From assembly GCA_030536995.1 (NCBI GenBank), contig JAUNOY010000005.1, positions 48,448 through 112,447 on the forward strand: 64,000 bases of DNA. Direction: 5' to 3'. Each line of letters opens with the position of its first letter. Positions within the stretch are counted from its first letter, which is position 1. Below the pieces are notes generated by a model that was not told the origin of the DNA, made no database searches, and saw only the letters and a list, made by a program, of their open reading frames with translations. The stretch comes from Eubacteriales bacterium (lineage in GTDB: Bacteria; Bacillota; Clostridia; Lachnospirales; Lachnospiraceae). Position numbers and translations under genes: made by a program. Positions 1 through 8,409 of this stretch are shown piece after piece.

Positions 1-209
1 GGGGCGCCGTTGGAGACGGACGTCGCGGCTAATACGGAGAGGCCGGGGGTGGTGACTATGGAGACGGAAGCGGCGGTGATTACGGAGACGGAAGCGGCGG
101 CGATACCGGAGGCGGAGAGCTGGGAGACGGTACAGAAGGAAGCTTCGATGACGGAGCTGCTGTTGACGGAACCGGAGAAGCTGCGGTAGGATATACAGAG
201 GAAATTTAA
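1..209 (+). CDS. 3' end of a gene with a low-complexity tail (partial, frame uncertain)
   Basis: The window opens inside or near the end of a rightward gene, since a terminator follows at 215-246. Two frames are open through a near-repeat of about 21 bases (around 51-95). One frame runs from base 1 to a stop at 187-189 and would give a Thr/Glu/Ala-rich tail. The other ends at 207-209 and gives a Gly/Asp-rich tail with SGGDYGDG units, the kind seen at the C-terminus of clostridial class A penicillin-binding proteins. That frame has a stop at 30-32, where a GAT codon would stand if the upstream sequence were another repeat copy. The product cannot be named from this fragment. The Gly-rich frame may be the original one, interrupted by mutation, or the Thr/Glu frame may be real. 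Confidence 0.4.
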
Positions 210-214
210 AACAG

Positions 215-246
215 AAAGACCATCCGGAATAAGGATGGTCTTTTCT
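215..246 (+). terminator. Rho-independent terminator
   Basis: GACCATCC (218-225) pairs with GGATGGTC (233-240), extended by AAA/TTT, and is followed by TTTTC. It closes the transcript of the partial gene at the left edge. Confidence 0.85.
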
Positions 247-276
247 TACACGATATAACTATACGGAGGAGCGGAA

Positions 277-1203
277 ATGGAAAACAAAAGCGTTGATGTC
301 ATTATTCCGACGTATCATCCGGGAGCATCTTTTCCTGAACTGATACAGAGACTGGAAGGACAGGAGGTAAAACCGGACAGGATACTTGTGGTAAATACAG
401 AAAAAGAATTCTGGAATCCGAAATGGGAGAATCTGAGTTCCTTAATGGAAGTACACCATATTGCAAAAAAGGATTTTGACCATGGCGGTACAAGGTGTTT
501 CGCGGCAGGGCTTTCCAGGGCTGATATTCTGGTATTCATGACACAGGACGCCCTTCCGGCCGATGAACACCTGATAGGAAGGCTTATAAAACCTCTTATT
601 GAGAACAGCACAACAGGAGCTGCCTACGCCAGACAGCTTCCTGCAAAAGACTGTAATTTCATCGAAAAATATACCCGGTCGTTCAACTATCCAGAGGAAT
701 CCTCGGTGAAATGCAGGAAAGATATTGAGAAATACGGAATTAAAACGTATTTCTGCTCCAATGTGTGCGCTGCTTATGACAGAAGAATTTATGAGAAACT
801 GGGGGGATTTGTACGCCGCGCAATTTTTAATGAGGATATGATTTATGCCGGGAACCTGGTGAAGGCAGGGTACGGGATTGCTTATACAGCAGATGCAGAA
901 GTGTACCATTCTCATAATTATACTGCCATTGAGCAGTTTCACAGAAATTTTGATCTGGGAGTTTCCCAGGCGGAACACCCGGAGATTTTCGACGAAGTAC
1001 CGTCGGAAGGAGAGGGACTTCGTCTTGTAAAAAAAACCTTCGTCTACCTTGTAAAACAAGGTCGTTTCTGGCTTGTGCCGAAGCTGATCGTACAAAGTGG
1101 TGCCAAGTACGCAGGTTATTTTATGGGAAAAAGATACAAAAAACTTCCGGAAAAGCTGATTCGTATCTGTACAATGAATCCGTCTTATTGGGAAAAGAAA
1201 TAA
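277..1203 (+). CDS. Family 2 glycosyltransferase, rhamnosyltransferase-like
   Basis: This 308-residue protein starts with the GT2 Rossmann-type strand VDVIIPTYHPG and carries the metal/nucleotide-sugar segment TQDALPAD near residue 90. The acceptor-side NEDMIYAG motif lies near residue 187, followed by SHNYT, an order typical of rhamnosyltransferase-like GT2 enzymes of cell-surface polysaccharide synthesis. No membrane segment is evident, so it should act at the cytoplasmic face on a lipid-linked or polymer acceptor. The start at 277 follows a good GGAGGAGCGG ribosome binding site. The gene stands alone between a terminator and the htrA upstream region. The sugar donor cannot be deduced; rhamnose is only the usual family annotation. 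Confidence 0.85.
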   Translation: MENKSVDVIIPTYHPGASFPELIQRLEGQEVKPDRILVVNTEKEFWNPKWENLSSLMEVHHIAKKDFDHGGTRCFAAGLSRADILVFMTQDALPADEHLIGRLIKPLIENSTTGAAYARQLPAKDCNFIEKYTRSFNYPEESSVKCRKDIEKYGIKTYFCSNVCAAYDRRIYEKLGGFVRRAIFNEDMIYAGNLVKAGYGIAYTADAEVYHSHNYTAIEQFHRNFDLGVSQAEHPEIFDEVPSEGEGLRLVKKTFVYLVKQGRFWLVPKLIVQSGAKYAGYFMGKRYKKLPEKLIRICTMNPSYWEKK

Positions 1204-1285
1204 GGAAAATGCGTTCACTGCATTTTACGAGAATTGTCACATTTTGAACACAATTCGTTGCTATACTGAATCCATAAAATGATAA

Positions 1286-1333
1286 AAAGAAGAAACTTTC
1301 CAAAGTAATCAAAAATGTGGAAAAGTTTCTTTC
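1286..1333 (+). other. Stem-loop upstream of htrA
   Basis: GAAACTTTCC (1292-1301) pairs with GGAAAAGTTTC (1319-1329) with a one-base bulge and is followed by TTTC. It could be a weak terminator for the glycosyltransferase gene or a 5' leader structure of htrA; the T-run is poor. Confidence 0.45.
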
Positions 1334-1358
1334 ACAGTATAGAAAGGAGCTGTAATTC

Positions 1359-2747
1359 ATGAGTGATGGCAGAGAGGATTTTGAAGAACTGAATCCGCCT
1401 GAGCCCAGATATGAACATTACCATTTGGGGCAGAAAGAACCGGAGCCGGATGAAAGCTTCGGGAAACATGATAAGCCGGAGAGCAGACAGAACTCATTTG
1501 TGCGGAAGCTGATTGCGACGATTGCCCTCGCTGTAGTATTCGGAGTTGTTGCCGGAGGAGTTTTCTGGGGAATGAAAGTTGCGGCAGACAGGTACGCAGG
1601 AGACGATAAAGATACGGTACGTATAGGAAGCACAGATACGATTACGGAATATACATCGAAAGGAACTCGGGAGGCTGTATCGGGTAAAGGCTCTGTGGCA
1701 GAGGTAGCAGAAGCGACTATGCCTGCAGTTGTGGCAATTACGACGGTAAGCATTAAGGAAATTCCCAGTTTTTTCGGATATGCGACATATCAGAAGCGAA
1801 GTTCTGAGAGCGGTTCCGGAATTATTGTGGGAGAGAACGAGGAAGAACTTTTTATTGCAACAAATAATCATGTAGTGGAAGATTCGTCTACTTTGAGTGT
1901 ATGTTTTATTGGAGATGATGTAGAAAATGCAGAAGAAGAATCTCTGGATCTTGTCACAGGAGACGGAGATCTGAATCTGGAAGATGCGGTGACAGCCAGA
2001 ATCAAGGGAACGGATGAAATGAACGACCTTGCTGTAGTGACTGTAAAGAAATCGGATATTCCGAAAGATACTTTAAGTCAGATTAAAATTGCGAAGCTTG
2101 GAAATTCTGATTCTCTGACTGTGGGTGAACAGGTAGTGGCAATTGGAAATGCACTTGGATACGGACAGTCGGTTACGTCAGGATGGGTCAGCGCACTGAA
2201 TAGAAATATAAGCACAGAGGATGGAAGCGGCACAGATTTGATTCAGACAGATGCTGCGATCAATCCAGGCAACAGCGGAGGTGCTCTTCTCAATATACAG
2301 GGAGAATTGATTGGAATTAATTCTGCGAAATATGCAGATTATGCAGTGGAGGGGATGGGATATGCTATTCCCATTTCCAAGGCACAGCCAATTCTTGAGG
2401 ATATTATGAAGCGTAAGACAAGAGAAATTGTAGACGAGGAAAAAGCTGCATATATGGGAATCAAACTGAGAAACCGTTCTCAGGAGGTTATCCAGATGTA
2501 TGATATGCCGACAGGCGCTTTTATCAGTGGAGTAGTTCCGGGGGCGGCAGCAGACGAAGCAGGAATCCGGGAAGGTGATATTGTAGAAACGTTGGACGGT
2601 CTTCAGGTGAGCAGCGAAAAAGATCTTCTGGATAAGCTTCAGCGTTACGAGGCAGGCGAGACGGTTGAAGTTTGTGTTGCAAGATTTACGGATGAAGGAT
2701 ACGCAGAGACAACGCTGGATATTACGTTCGATTTTCGTCCGCAGTAA
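1359..2747 (+). CDS. htrA: HtrA/DegP-family membrane-anchored serine protease with PDZ domain
   Basis: This 462-residue protein has an acidic cytoplasmic N-terminus, one transmembrane segment at about residues 51-72, a trypsin-like protease domain at about 115-350 and one PDZ domain at about 365-460. The triad is visible as His171 (in TNNHVV), Asp223 (in MNDLAVV) and Ser306 (in NPGNSGGAL). This is the normal HtrA layout of Gram-positive bacteria: anchored in the membrane with the protease outside, degrading or refolding damaged exported proteins. The start has a clear AGAAAGGAGC ribosome binding site. It is monocistronic, with a terminator directly after it, and sits upstream of a cytoplasmic unfoldase gene, although the two are separated by terminator and promoter. 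Confidence 0.95.
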   Translation: MSDGREDFEELNPPEPRYEHYHLGQKEPEPDESFGKHDKPESRQNSFVRKLIATIALAVVFGVVAGGVFWGMKVAADRYAGDDKDTVRIGSTDTITEYTSKGTREAVSGKGSVAEVAEATMPAVVAITTVSIKEIPSFFGYATYQKRSSESGSGIIVGENEEELFIATNNHVVEDSSTLSVCFIGDDVENAEEESLDLVTGDGDLNLEDAVTARIKGTDEMNDLAVVTVKKSDIPKDTLSQIKIAKLGNSDSLTVGEQVVAIGNALGYGQSVTSGWVSALNRNISTEDGSGTDLIQTDAAINPGNSGGALLNIQGELIGINSAKYADYAVEGMGYAIPISKAQPILEDIMKRKTREIVDEEKAAYMGIKLRNRSQEVIQMYDMPTGAFISGVVPGAAADEAGIREGDIVETLDGLQVSSEKDLLDKLQRYEAGETVEVCVARFTDEGYAETTLDITFDFRPQ

Positions 2748-2761
2748 AAGATAAAAACAGG

Positions 2762-2790
2762 AGGGATGCCGCAGGAAGGTATCCCTTTTT
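2762..2790 (+). terminator. Rho-independent terminator after htrA
   Basis: GGGATGCC (2763-2770) pairs with GGTATCCC (2778-2785, one G-T pair), followed by five T. Confidence 0.85.
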
Positions 2791-2825
2791 CCATATATGG
2801 AAGTGAGTTTTTATAAAAAGTTTAT

Positions 2826-2853
2826 TTGATACACAGAGGGATTGTGGTATAAT
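2826..2853 (+). promoter_or_regulatory. Sigma-70-type promoter of the ClpX-like gene
   Basis: TTGATA (2826-2831), 16-base spacer, perfect TATAAT (2848-2853), 34 bases before the chosen start codon. Confidence 0.75.
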
Positions 2854-2886
2854 TCAAGATAAGCCAAGGCAGTGAAAGGAGTCATT

Positions 2887-4326
2887 ATGTCAGAAAAGTA
2901 TAATGATAAAGAAGAAGTAAAAGAAAAAGAAATCGTAAATGCGGAGGATGCGGAAGAGAAAGAGGATGAATATGAGAAATTCTGTTTCCTTTGCAGGAGA
3001 CCGGAGAGTCAGGCAGGACCGATGATCAGTCTTCCCAATGATATACATATATGTACCGATTGTATGCAAAAAAGCTTCAATACCATGAATCAGCAGTTTA
3101 GCGACGGTAAATTTAACTATTCCGATTTGTTGAACATGCCGAATGTGAGTATGATAGATTTGAGCAGTCTGCAGAATCCGATGTCTCAGAGCAAAAAAAT
3201 CAAGAAGAAAAAGAAAGCAGAGGAATCCAAGCCGGTGATCGATCTTAAAAATATTCCGGCTCCTCACAAGATTAAGGCTACTCTTGATCAGTATGTGATC
3301 GGTCAGGAAAAGGCGAAGAAGGTTATGTCTGTAGCGGTTTATAACCACTATAAGAGAGTTGCCACCAATACGATGGATGAGATTGAGATAGAGAAGTCCA
3401 ATATGCTGATGATCGGGCCTACCGGAAGCGGTAAGACTTATCTGGTAAAAACGCTTGCGAAGCTTCTTGATGTGCCGCTTGCTATTGCAGATGCGACCTC
3501 ACTTACAGAGGCAGGATATATTGGCGATGATATTGAAAGTGTCGTATCCAAGCTTCTTGCAGCAGCCGACAATGATGTAGAGAAAGCAGAGCACGGTATC
3601 ATTTTCATTGATGAGATTGATAAAATCGCGAAAAAGAAGAATACAAATCAGCGAGATGTAAGCGGAGAGGCTGTACAGCAGGGGATGCTCAAGCTTCTTG
3701 AGGGCAGTGACGTGGAGGTTCCGGTAGGAGCAAACAGTAAAAATGCAATGGTTCCGCTTACTACGGTCAATACAAGAAATATTCTTTTTATCTGCGGAGG
3801 CGCATTCCCGGATCTGGAGAATATTATCAAGGAGAGACTGAATAAGCAGGCATCTATTGGTTTTTATGCAGATTTAAAGGATAAATATGATAACGATCCT
3901 CATCTTCTGGAGAAGGTGACGGTAGAGGATATTCGTTCCTTTGGAATGATTCCGGAATTTATTGGTCGTCTTCCGATTATCTTTACGCTGGAAGGTCTTA
4001 ATGAGGATGCTCTTGTCAAAATCCTCAAAGAGCCTAAAAATGCAATATTGAAGCAGTATCAGAAGCTTCTTGCGCTGGATGAGGTGAAACTTGAATTTGA
4101 AGACGATGCGCTTCGTGCAATTGCCAAGAAAGCAATGGAGAAAAATACGGGGGCCAGAGCGCTGAGAGCTATTCTTGAAGAATATATGCTTGACATTATG
4201 TATGAAATTCCAAAGGATGACAGCATCGGTCAGGTAATTATAACGGAGGGATATATCGAAGGAAATGGAGGACCGAAGATTCTTTTGAGAGGACAGGAAA
4301 TCCCTCTTCTGGAACAGCAGGCATGA
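2887..4326 (+). CDS. Divergent ClpX-like AAA+ unfoldase (second ClpX)
   Basis: Read from the ATG at 2887 (AAAGGAG five to six bases upstream; an upstream GTG at 2872 lacks a site), this is a 479-residue ClpX homologue. It has an acidic N-terminal extension, a C4 zinc-binding domain (Cys33, 36, 56, 59), Walker A GPTGSGKT, Walker B IIFIDEID, a GYIGDD pore-1 loop and sensor PEFIGRLPII. The SIGFYADL segment keeps the IGF tripeptide that ClpX uses to dock on ClpP. The RKH pore loop of canonical ClpX is replaced by an Asn/Ser/Lys stretch (NSKNAMVPLT). A canonical clpX is also present at 37832-39148, so this is a paralogue, probably feeding ClpP with different substrates or regulation. Its partner gene, the zinc-ribbon protein, follows closely. 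Confidence 0.9.
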   Translation: MSEKYNDKEEVKEKEIVNAEDAEEKEDEYEKFCFLCRRPESQAGPMISLPNDIHICTDCMQKSFNTMNQQFSDGKFNYSDLLNMPNVSMIDLSSLQNPMSQSKKIKKKKKAEESKPVIDLKNIPAPHKIKATLDQYVIGQEKAKKVMSVAVYNHYKRVATNTMDEIEIEKSNMLMIGPTGSGKTYLVKTLAKLLDVPLAIADATSLTEAGYIGDDIESVVSKLLAAADNDVEKAEHGIIFIDEIDKIAKKKNTNQRDVSGEAVQQGMLKLLEGSDVEVPVGANSKNAMVPLTTVNTRNILFICGGAFPDLENIIKERLNKQASIGFYADLKDKYDNDPHLLEKVTVEDIRSFGMIPEFIGRLPIIFTLEGLNEDALVKILKEPKNAILKQYQKLLALDEVKLEFEDDALRAIAKKAMEKNTGARALRAILEEYMLDIMYEIPKDDSIGQVIITEGYIEGNGGPKILLRGQEIPLLEQQA

Positions 4327-4352
4327 CAGCGGTCAGAAAGGAGAAGGTGATT

Positions 4353-4916
4353 ATGGGAGCAGATTTTTTTGATGGTTTGGGAGAAGCTCTTACGAAAACA
4401 GCCAGAGAAATCGGGGAGCGGGCAGAGCAGATTTATGAAGTGCAAAAGCTACGTAACAGGATTTCCGGGGAAGAGCGGATGGTAGATAAAATTCTGATTG
4501 ATGTGGGGAATCTGATTTATAAGAGATACGAAAGCGGCGAAGAGATGGAGCCGGAGATTACTGTTCTGTGTGAAGAGGTTCGTCAGCATATTCGTAAAAT
4601 CAGAGAGTATAAAAGACAGGCTGCCGGAATGAAAGGGCAGAAGGTCTGCCGGTCATGCGGGAAGGCGATAGACAGAGAAGTATCCTATTGTCCGTACTGC
4701 GGTACAGCATGTACATTTGAAGAAGCGGAGTCTGAAACAGAAGAATGTGCAGACGATGTGATCGAAGAGAACTGGGAAGACAATTTTCCCGGGGAAGAAC
4801 TTCGGGAGGACACTGATTGCGGGAGTTTCAGTCAGGACGAGTCGGAAAAATCCGATGAGAAAAAATGCGAAGATGCCTGCGAAGGCAGGGGGATGGAAGA
4901 AAAACCGGTGGAATGA
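4353..4916 (+). CDS. Zinc-ribbon domain protein with acidic tail
   Basis: This 187-residue protein read from ATG 4353 has AAGGAG nine bases upstream. An in-frame ATG at 4323 overlaps the clpX-like stop but has no site of its own. The first 100 residues are helical and charged. A double-CxxC zinc ribbon (CRSCG ... CPYCG) lies near residues 105-125, and the last 60 residues are strongly acidic with a few Cys. Such small zinc-ribbon proteins are common and uncharacterised in Clostridia. The 26-base gap to the ClpX-like gene and the lack of a promoter between them indicate co-transcription, so it may act as an adaptor or substrate of that ATPase; this is inference only. Confidence 0.7.
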   Translation: MGADFFDGLGEALTKTAREIGERAEQIYEVQKLRNRISGEERMVDKILIDVGNLIYKRYESGEEMEPEITVLCEEVRQHIRKIREYKRQAAGMKGQKVCRSCGKAIDREVSYCPYCGTACTFEEAESETEECADDVIEENWEDNFPGEELREDTDCGSFSQDESEKSDEKKCEDACEGRGMEEKPVE

Positions 4917-4968
4917 CCGGGAATGGAAATAAGAAAAGTTCCTGAAGTGCAGGGATTATAATAGGGGG

Positions 4969-5000
4969 AAACAGGTTCTTACAAAGAGCCTGTTTTTCTT
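4969..5000 (+). terminator. Rho-independent terminator
   Basis: AAACAGGTTCTT (4969-4980) pairs with AGAGCCTGTTT (from 4985), followed by TTTC and more T. It ends the ClpX-like/zinc-ribbon unit. The remaining bases to 5208 show no gene; TTGCAC at 5081-5086 is a possible -35 without a good -10. Confidence 0.8.
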
Positions 5001-5208
5001 TGATAAAATGGAGGGGACATAGAAAAATTGTATGTGAAACTGGTAAATATTAACAAAAGTAACAAATACGTAAATAATAGTTGCACTTTTGTAAGAAATG
5101 TGATAAGTTAGTATCATGTAATAAGTTAAAAGTAAGGATGCGGCCGGTGGGTGTGAGATGGGGAGCGCCGGGGCTTCCGGGAAAATTCAGAAAGTGAGGA
5201 GATAAATA

Positions 5209-6726
5209 ATGAGAAACAGAAAAATGTTTCAGGCATGTATGGCAGGTGTACTCAGTGCAGCAATGCTGATGACAAATATTTCTGTCTGGGGTGCAGAATT
5301 TTCTGACGGCGCCGAGGCGCAGGAAATTGAAGCAGCAGCAGAGACAGAGGAGGAGATTCCGGTTCTTGAGGACGAGAACTTTGCTGCAGAGGCTGCAGAG
5401 GCTTCCGAGACTTCTATCAGTTCAAGTACATTTCCGGATGCAGTATTCCGTGAGTATGTCCTGAAGGAATTTGATACCAACGGAAACAAGAAGCTTTCCG
5501 ATTCTGAGAAAAAAGCGGCTACAGAGCTGAAACTGGCAAACATGGGAATCAAGGACTTAAAAGGTGTAAACTATCTGCCGTATCTTACCATGTTATCTGT
5601 ACCCGGAAACAAGCTGAAAAAAGTAGATTTAAGATATAATACAAGACTTGAAAACATCAATCTGAGCGGAAATGACCTTTCAGGTACTCTTGATTTAAGA
5701 AAATGTACCAGAATGGAAACAATCAACTATTCAGACAATGCGCTTACCGAGGTTAACATGCCGTCATCCAAATATCTGAAAAAGGTTGAGATGATCAACG
5801 CAAGCAAGAATAAATTTAAAAGCCAGACAGACGCAGGTCTGTACTATAAGAATATCAACAGTTCTGTGATGTCTAAACTGATTGAGATTTATGCAAGCGA
5901 CAATGAAATGACAAGCTTCAACTGCAATGGTTACGCAGGTATGATGCTTGACCTGCGCAACAATAAGATTACCAAGTTCGAAGGCGGTTCAGGCGGTTTT
6001 CAGGCTCTCGGTATTCTTCTTGACGGTAAATACAATACTCTGAAAAGTACATCCAAGGTTGATTTCTCCGCTCTTGGAAACGTGGTACCTCAGAGATTCA
6101 ACTGTAACTCCAGCGCAAGATCCAAGATTACAATGGTTACTCCGAGATTATCCACCTCTCTGGCATCTGACTGGTCACAGATTAAAGTAACAGTAGGTTC
6201 TACCAGCGACAATGCAAGCTATAAGCTTGAAAAGAGAACAGGAAGCGGAAGCTATAAGACTATTGAGACCTGGGAAGAGGGCGAGCTTGTAGATCCGGAA
6301 TTCGGCGAGAACGAATATATTGACAGGGATATTAAAGCAGGCGAAACCTATACATATAAGCTGACAACAACCGTTAAGGTTCAGGATGCTGACAAGAATT
6401 CTGTTGCATGGTCTAAATCTGCCGGAAAGCAGATAAAGGTAGCTCTGGATAAACCTTCTATCTCTGTGAAGTCTTCCAAGAAAGGCTATGCAACTATTAG
6501 CTGGAAGGAAGTTTCCGGCGCTGACGGATATCAGGTTTACTATGGAAAGAAAGCAGGCTCCAAGAGCGCGACAACACGCCTTACAACTACAAGCAAACTG
6601 TCATACTCCAAGAGCAGACTCTCCAGCGGAAAGACATATTACTTCCGTGTCCGCGCATATAAAAAAGTAAATGGCAAAAACATTTACGGCGCGCCATGTA
6701 CTGTAAAGGGCGTTAAGATTAAATAA
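5209..6726 (+). CDS. Exported leucine-rich-repeat/FN3 surface protein
   Basis: This 505-residue protein begins with a Sec signal peptide (MRNRKMF, hydrophobic core to about residue 27, cleavage near VWGA). A short acidic linker follows, then an EF-hand-like loop DTNGNKKLSDSE near residue 88. Irregular leucine-rich repeats (LTMLSV, LENINLSGN, METINYSDN) run to about residue 290. Two fibronectin-type-III-like segments occupy the last 200 residues, the last with WKEVSGADGYQVYYG. No LPXTG sorting motif or C-terminal membrane anchor is visible, so it is secreted or held non-covalently. LRR plus FN3 suggests adhesion or binding, but no ligand can be named. The start has GTGAGGAG upstream. The gene lies next to another FN3 protein and may share its function. 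Confidence 0.8.
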   Translation: MRNRKMFQACMAGVLSAAMLMTNISVWGAEFSDGAEAQEIEAAAETEEEIPVLEDENFAAEAAEASETSISSSTFPDAVFREYVLKEFDTNGNKKLSDSEKKAATELKLANMGIKDLKGVNYLPYLTMLSVPGNKLKKVDLRYNTRLENINLSGNDLSGTLDLRKCTRMETINYSDNALTEVNMPSSKYLKKVEMINASKNKFKSQTDAGLYYKNINSSVMSKLIEIYASDNEMTSFNCNGYAGMMLDLRNNKITKFEGGSGGFQALGILLDGKYNTLKSTSKVDFSALGNVVPQRFNCNSSARSKITMVTPRLSTSLASDWSQIKVTVGSTSDNASYKLEKRTGSGSYKTIETWEEGELVDPEFGENEYIDRDIKAGETYTYKLTTTVKVQDADKNSVAWSKSAGKQIKVALDKPSISVKSSKKGYATISWKEVSGADGYQVYYGKKAGSKSATTRLTTTSKLSYSKSRLSSGKTYYFRVRAYKKVNGKNIYGAPCTVKGVKIK

Positions 6727-6814
6727 TGCCAATTAGGAATCTTTAAAATAAAATATTGCGGCTGTGAGGTTTTCTGACAGTCACAGATTCATCCTTGTGG
6801 TGAAACACTACGAA

Positions 6815-6860
6815 AACGCCGGTTATACAGAAGAGATATCTTTTGTATACCGGTGTTTTC
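6815..6860 (+). terminator. Probable terminator between the two FN3 protein genes
   Basis: AACGCCGGTTATACA (6815-6829) pairs with TGTATACCGGTGTT (6844-6857, one bulge), followed by TTTC. It lies only 20 bases before the next start codon, so a leader or attenuator role for the downstream gene is possible. Confidence 0.6.
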
Positions 6861-6879
6861 CGTATAAGGGGGAAGGTTT

Positions 6880-8001
6880 ATGAAGAGAAAAAGCAGATAT
6901 GCGGGAGTTTTGGTCTTGTTTCTTGTTTTTCTGTGGACAGTTTCGGTAAGGGCGGGATCTCCGGCGAAGCCGGCGACTCCAGTGCTGAAAGGGACTGCGC
7001 ATAAAAATGAAGTGACTCTTACCTGGAATCAGGTAAAAAATGCCAGAGGATATCATATTTATCTTTATTACAGTGCAGATCAGGGGTTTCGCCGGGTGTT
7101 GAATATCAGTGCCAGAGCAGAGCGCAGAGTTACGCTGAAGGGGTCTCTGGACCGCATTTATAGGTATAAGATACGGGCATACAACAAGAAGGCGAATAAA
7201 GTGACCTACAGCAGTATGTCAAAGGAACTTCAGATAAAAACGGCTCCGTCGAAGGCGAGTCTGAAGCTGGCAGAGAAACGAAGCGTTTCTATGACACAGT
7301 TAAACTGGAATAAGGTTTCTTCCGCAGATGGATATCAGGTAATACGCTCGGAGAAAAAAGAGGGACCGTACAGGAGGATTGCAGTTCTTCCCGGAAAGGA
7401 GACAATTTCTTTTCAGGATACCAATACAGAGGGAAAAAAATGGTTTTACCGTGTCAGGGCATACAGTCGAAATCCCGGAAGCCGGGTCTACGGAGCTTAC
7501 AGTGATCCTGCGCGGACATCGGAACGTCCGCTTATGGTAATTGGGGATTCGAGGACTGTGATGCTGAAAGAACTGATAGGAGATAAAACAACCTGGATCT
7601 GCAAGATAAGCATGGGCTATAAATGGCTGGCAGAAACAGCGGTGAAAGAAGCGGAAAAAGCTTTGAAAAAGAACAGTGACATTGTAATCTGGCTTGGTGT
7701 GAACGATCCGTATAATATTTCTGATTATATTACATGGCTGAATGAAAAGATTCCGGTCTGGCGTTCGAAAGGAGCCAGAGTTTATATCATGGCTGTGGGA
7801 CAGGTGGAGAAGGATCCTTTTGTGGACAATGAGGAAATCAGAGAGTTCAATGCTCGGATGAAATCTTCGGTTCGGGGGGCAAGATATATAGATCTTTATA
7901 CATATCTGGAAAAAGCCGGGTATCGTACAACGGACGGTACCCACTATGACGATGCAACAAGCAGGAGAATCTATCATTATATGAAAAAGAATATTCGATA
8001 A
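6880..8001 (+). CDS. Exported protein with two FN3-like domains and an SGNH/GDSL hydrolase domain
   Basis: This 373-residue protein has an N-terminal signal peptide, two FN3-like domains at about residues 27-118 and 120-210 (the second with ADGYQVI), and a C-terminal SGNH-hydrolase fold. Block I is VIGDSRTVML with the nucleophile Ser, block III is WLGVNDPYN, and the catalytic Asp-His is DGTHYDD near residue 350. SGNH enzymes on the cell surface usually remove or transfer acyl groups on glycans or peptidoglycan. No membrane anchor is visible. The start has GGGGGAAGG upstream. The FN3 domains resemble those of the preceding gene product, so both may act on the same surface. Confidence 0.85.
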   Translation: MKRKSRYAGVLVLFLVFLWTVSVRAGSPAKPATPVLKGTAHKNEVTLTWNQVKNARGYHIYLYYSADQGFRRVLNISARAERRVTLKGSLDRIYRYKIRAYNKKANKVTYSSMSKELQIKTAPSKASLKLAEKRSVSMTQLNWNKVSSADGYQVIRSEKKEGPYRRIAVLPGKETISFQDTNTEGKKWFYRVRAYSRNPGSRVYGAYSDPARTSERPLMVIGDSRTVMLKELIGDKTTWICKISMGYKWLAETAVKEAEKALKKNSDIVIWLGVNDPYNISDYITWLNEKIPVWRSKGARVYIMAVGQVEKDPFVDNEEIREFNARMKSSVRGARYIDLYTYLEKAGYRTTDGTHYDDATSRRIYHYMKKNIR

Positions 8002-8002
8002 A

Positions 8003-8043
8003 AAAATACGGGAAGTCTGATGATTTTTGACTTCCCGTATTTG
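8003..8043. terminator. Bidirectional terminator
   Basis: AATACGGGAAGTC (8005-8017) and GACTTCCCGTATT (8029-8041) form a perfect 13-bp stem flanked by A-run and T-run, serving the SGNH gene from the left and the tRNA from the right. Confidence 0.9.
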
Positions 8044-8076
8044 TCGGAGTTTTCTTTAATTTAAACAAAAAAATAA

Positions 8077-8160
8077 TGCAGGAGATGGGACTTGAACCCA
8101 CACGATCTTGCGACCACAGGCACCTGAAGCCTGCGCGTCTGCCAATTCCGCCACTCCTGC
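8077..8160 (-). tRNA. tRNA-Leu (anticodon CAG)
   Basis: The reverse strand folds as a tRNA. The acceptor stem is GCAGGAG/CTCCTGC with discriminator A and no encoded CCA. A TTC-containing T-arm and a long variable arm are present as expected for tRNA-Leu. The seven-base anticodon loop is TTCAGGT, giving anticodon CAG for codon CUG. Confidence 0.95.
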
Positions 8161-8199
8161 ATTTCTTATGATCAATCGCTGTTTCGCGACTGCTTGATT

Positions 8200-8228
8200 A
8201 TAATAACCCATGTCAGGATAAAAGTCAA
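8200..8228 (-). promoter_or_regulatory. Promoter of tRNA-Leu
   Basis: On the reverse strand TTGACT (8228-8223), 17-base spacer, TATTAT (8205-8200), about 40 bases before the tRNA. Confidence 0.7.
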
Positions 8229-8335
8229 TAGTTTTTTTGAAATTTTTTATTTTTTTTAATTTTTCTTCCAAAAGGCACAAAATACCTTATAAATTTTTTT
8301 GGGCAAAACAGAATTATTTTTAGTGTCACATTGTG

Positions 8336-8364
8336 TTGAAAAAGAAATTTCGATGTGATATAAT
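8336..8364 (+). promoter_or_regulatory. Promoter of carAB
   Basis: TTGAAA (8336-8341), 17-base spacer, perfect TATAAT (8359-8364), 45 bases before carA. No hairpin leader of PyrR type is visible between promoter and start. The motif TGTCACATT lies just upstream at 8324-8332. Confidence 0.8.
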
Positions 8365-8409
8365 CTCGAAGATTTAGGATAAAATAAATGAAACAGAAAG
8401 GGAGATTGT

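Noticed and set aside
442..1218. Reverse-strand open frame opposite the first glycosyltransferase
   Set aside because: No ribosome binding site or recognisable domain; the forward frame has clear GT2 motifs.
2872..2886. GTG start adding five residues to the ClpX-like protein
   Set aside because: The GTG is immediately before the AAAGGAG site used by ATG 2887 and has no site of its own.
5041..5208. Promoter for the LRR protein from TTGCAC at 5081
   Set aside because: No acceptable -10 at 16-18 bases; listed only as a remark.
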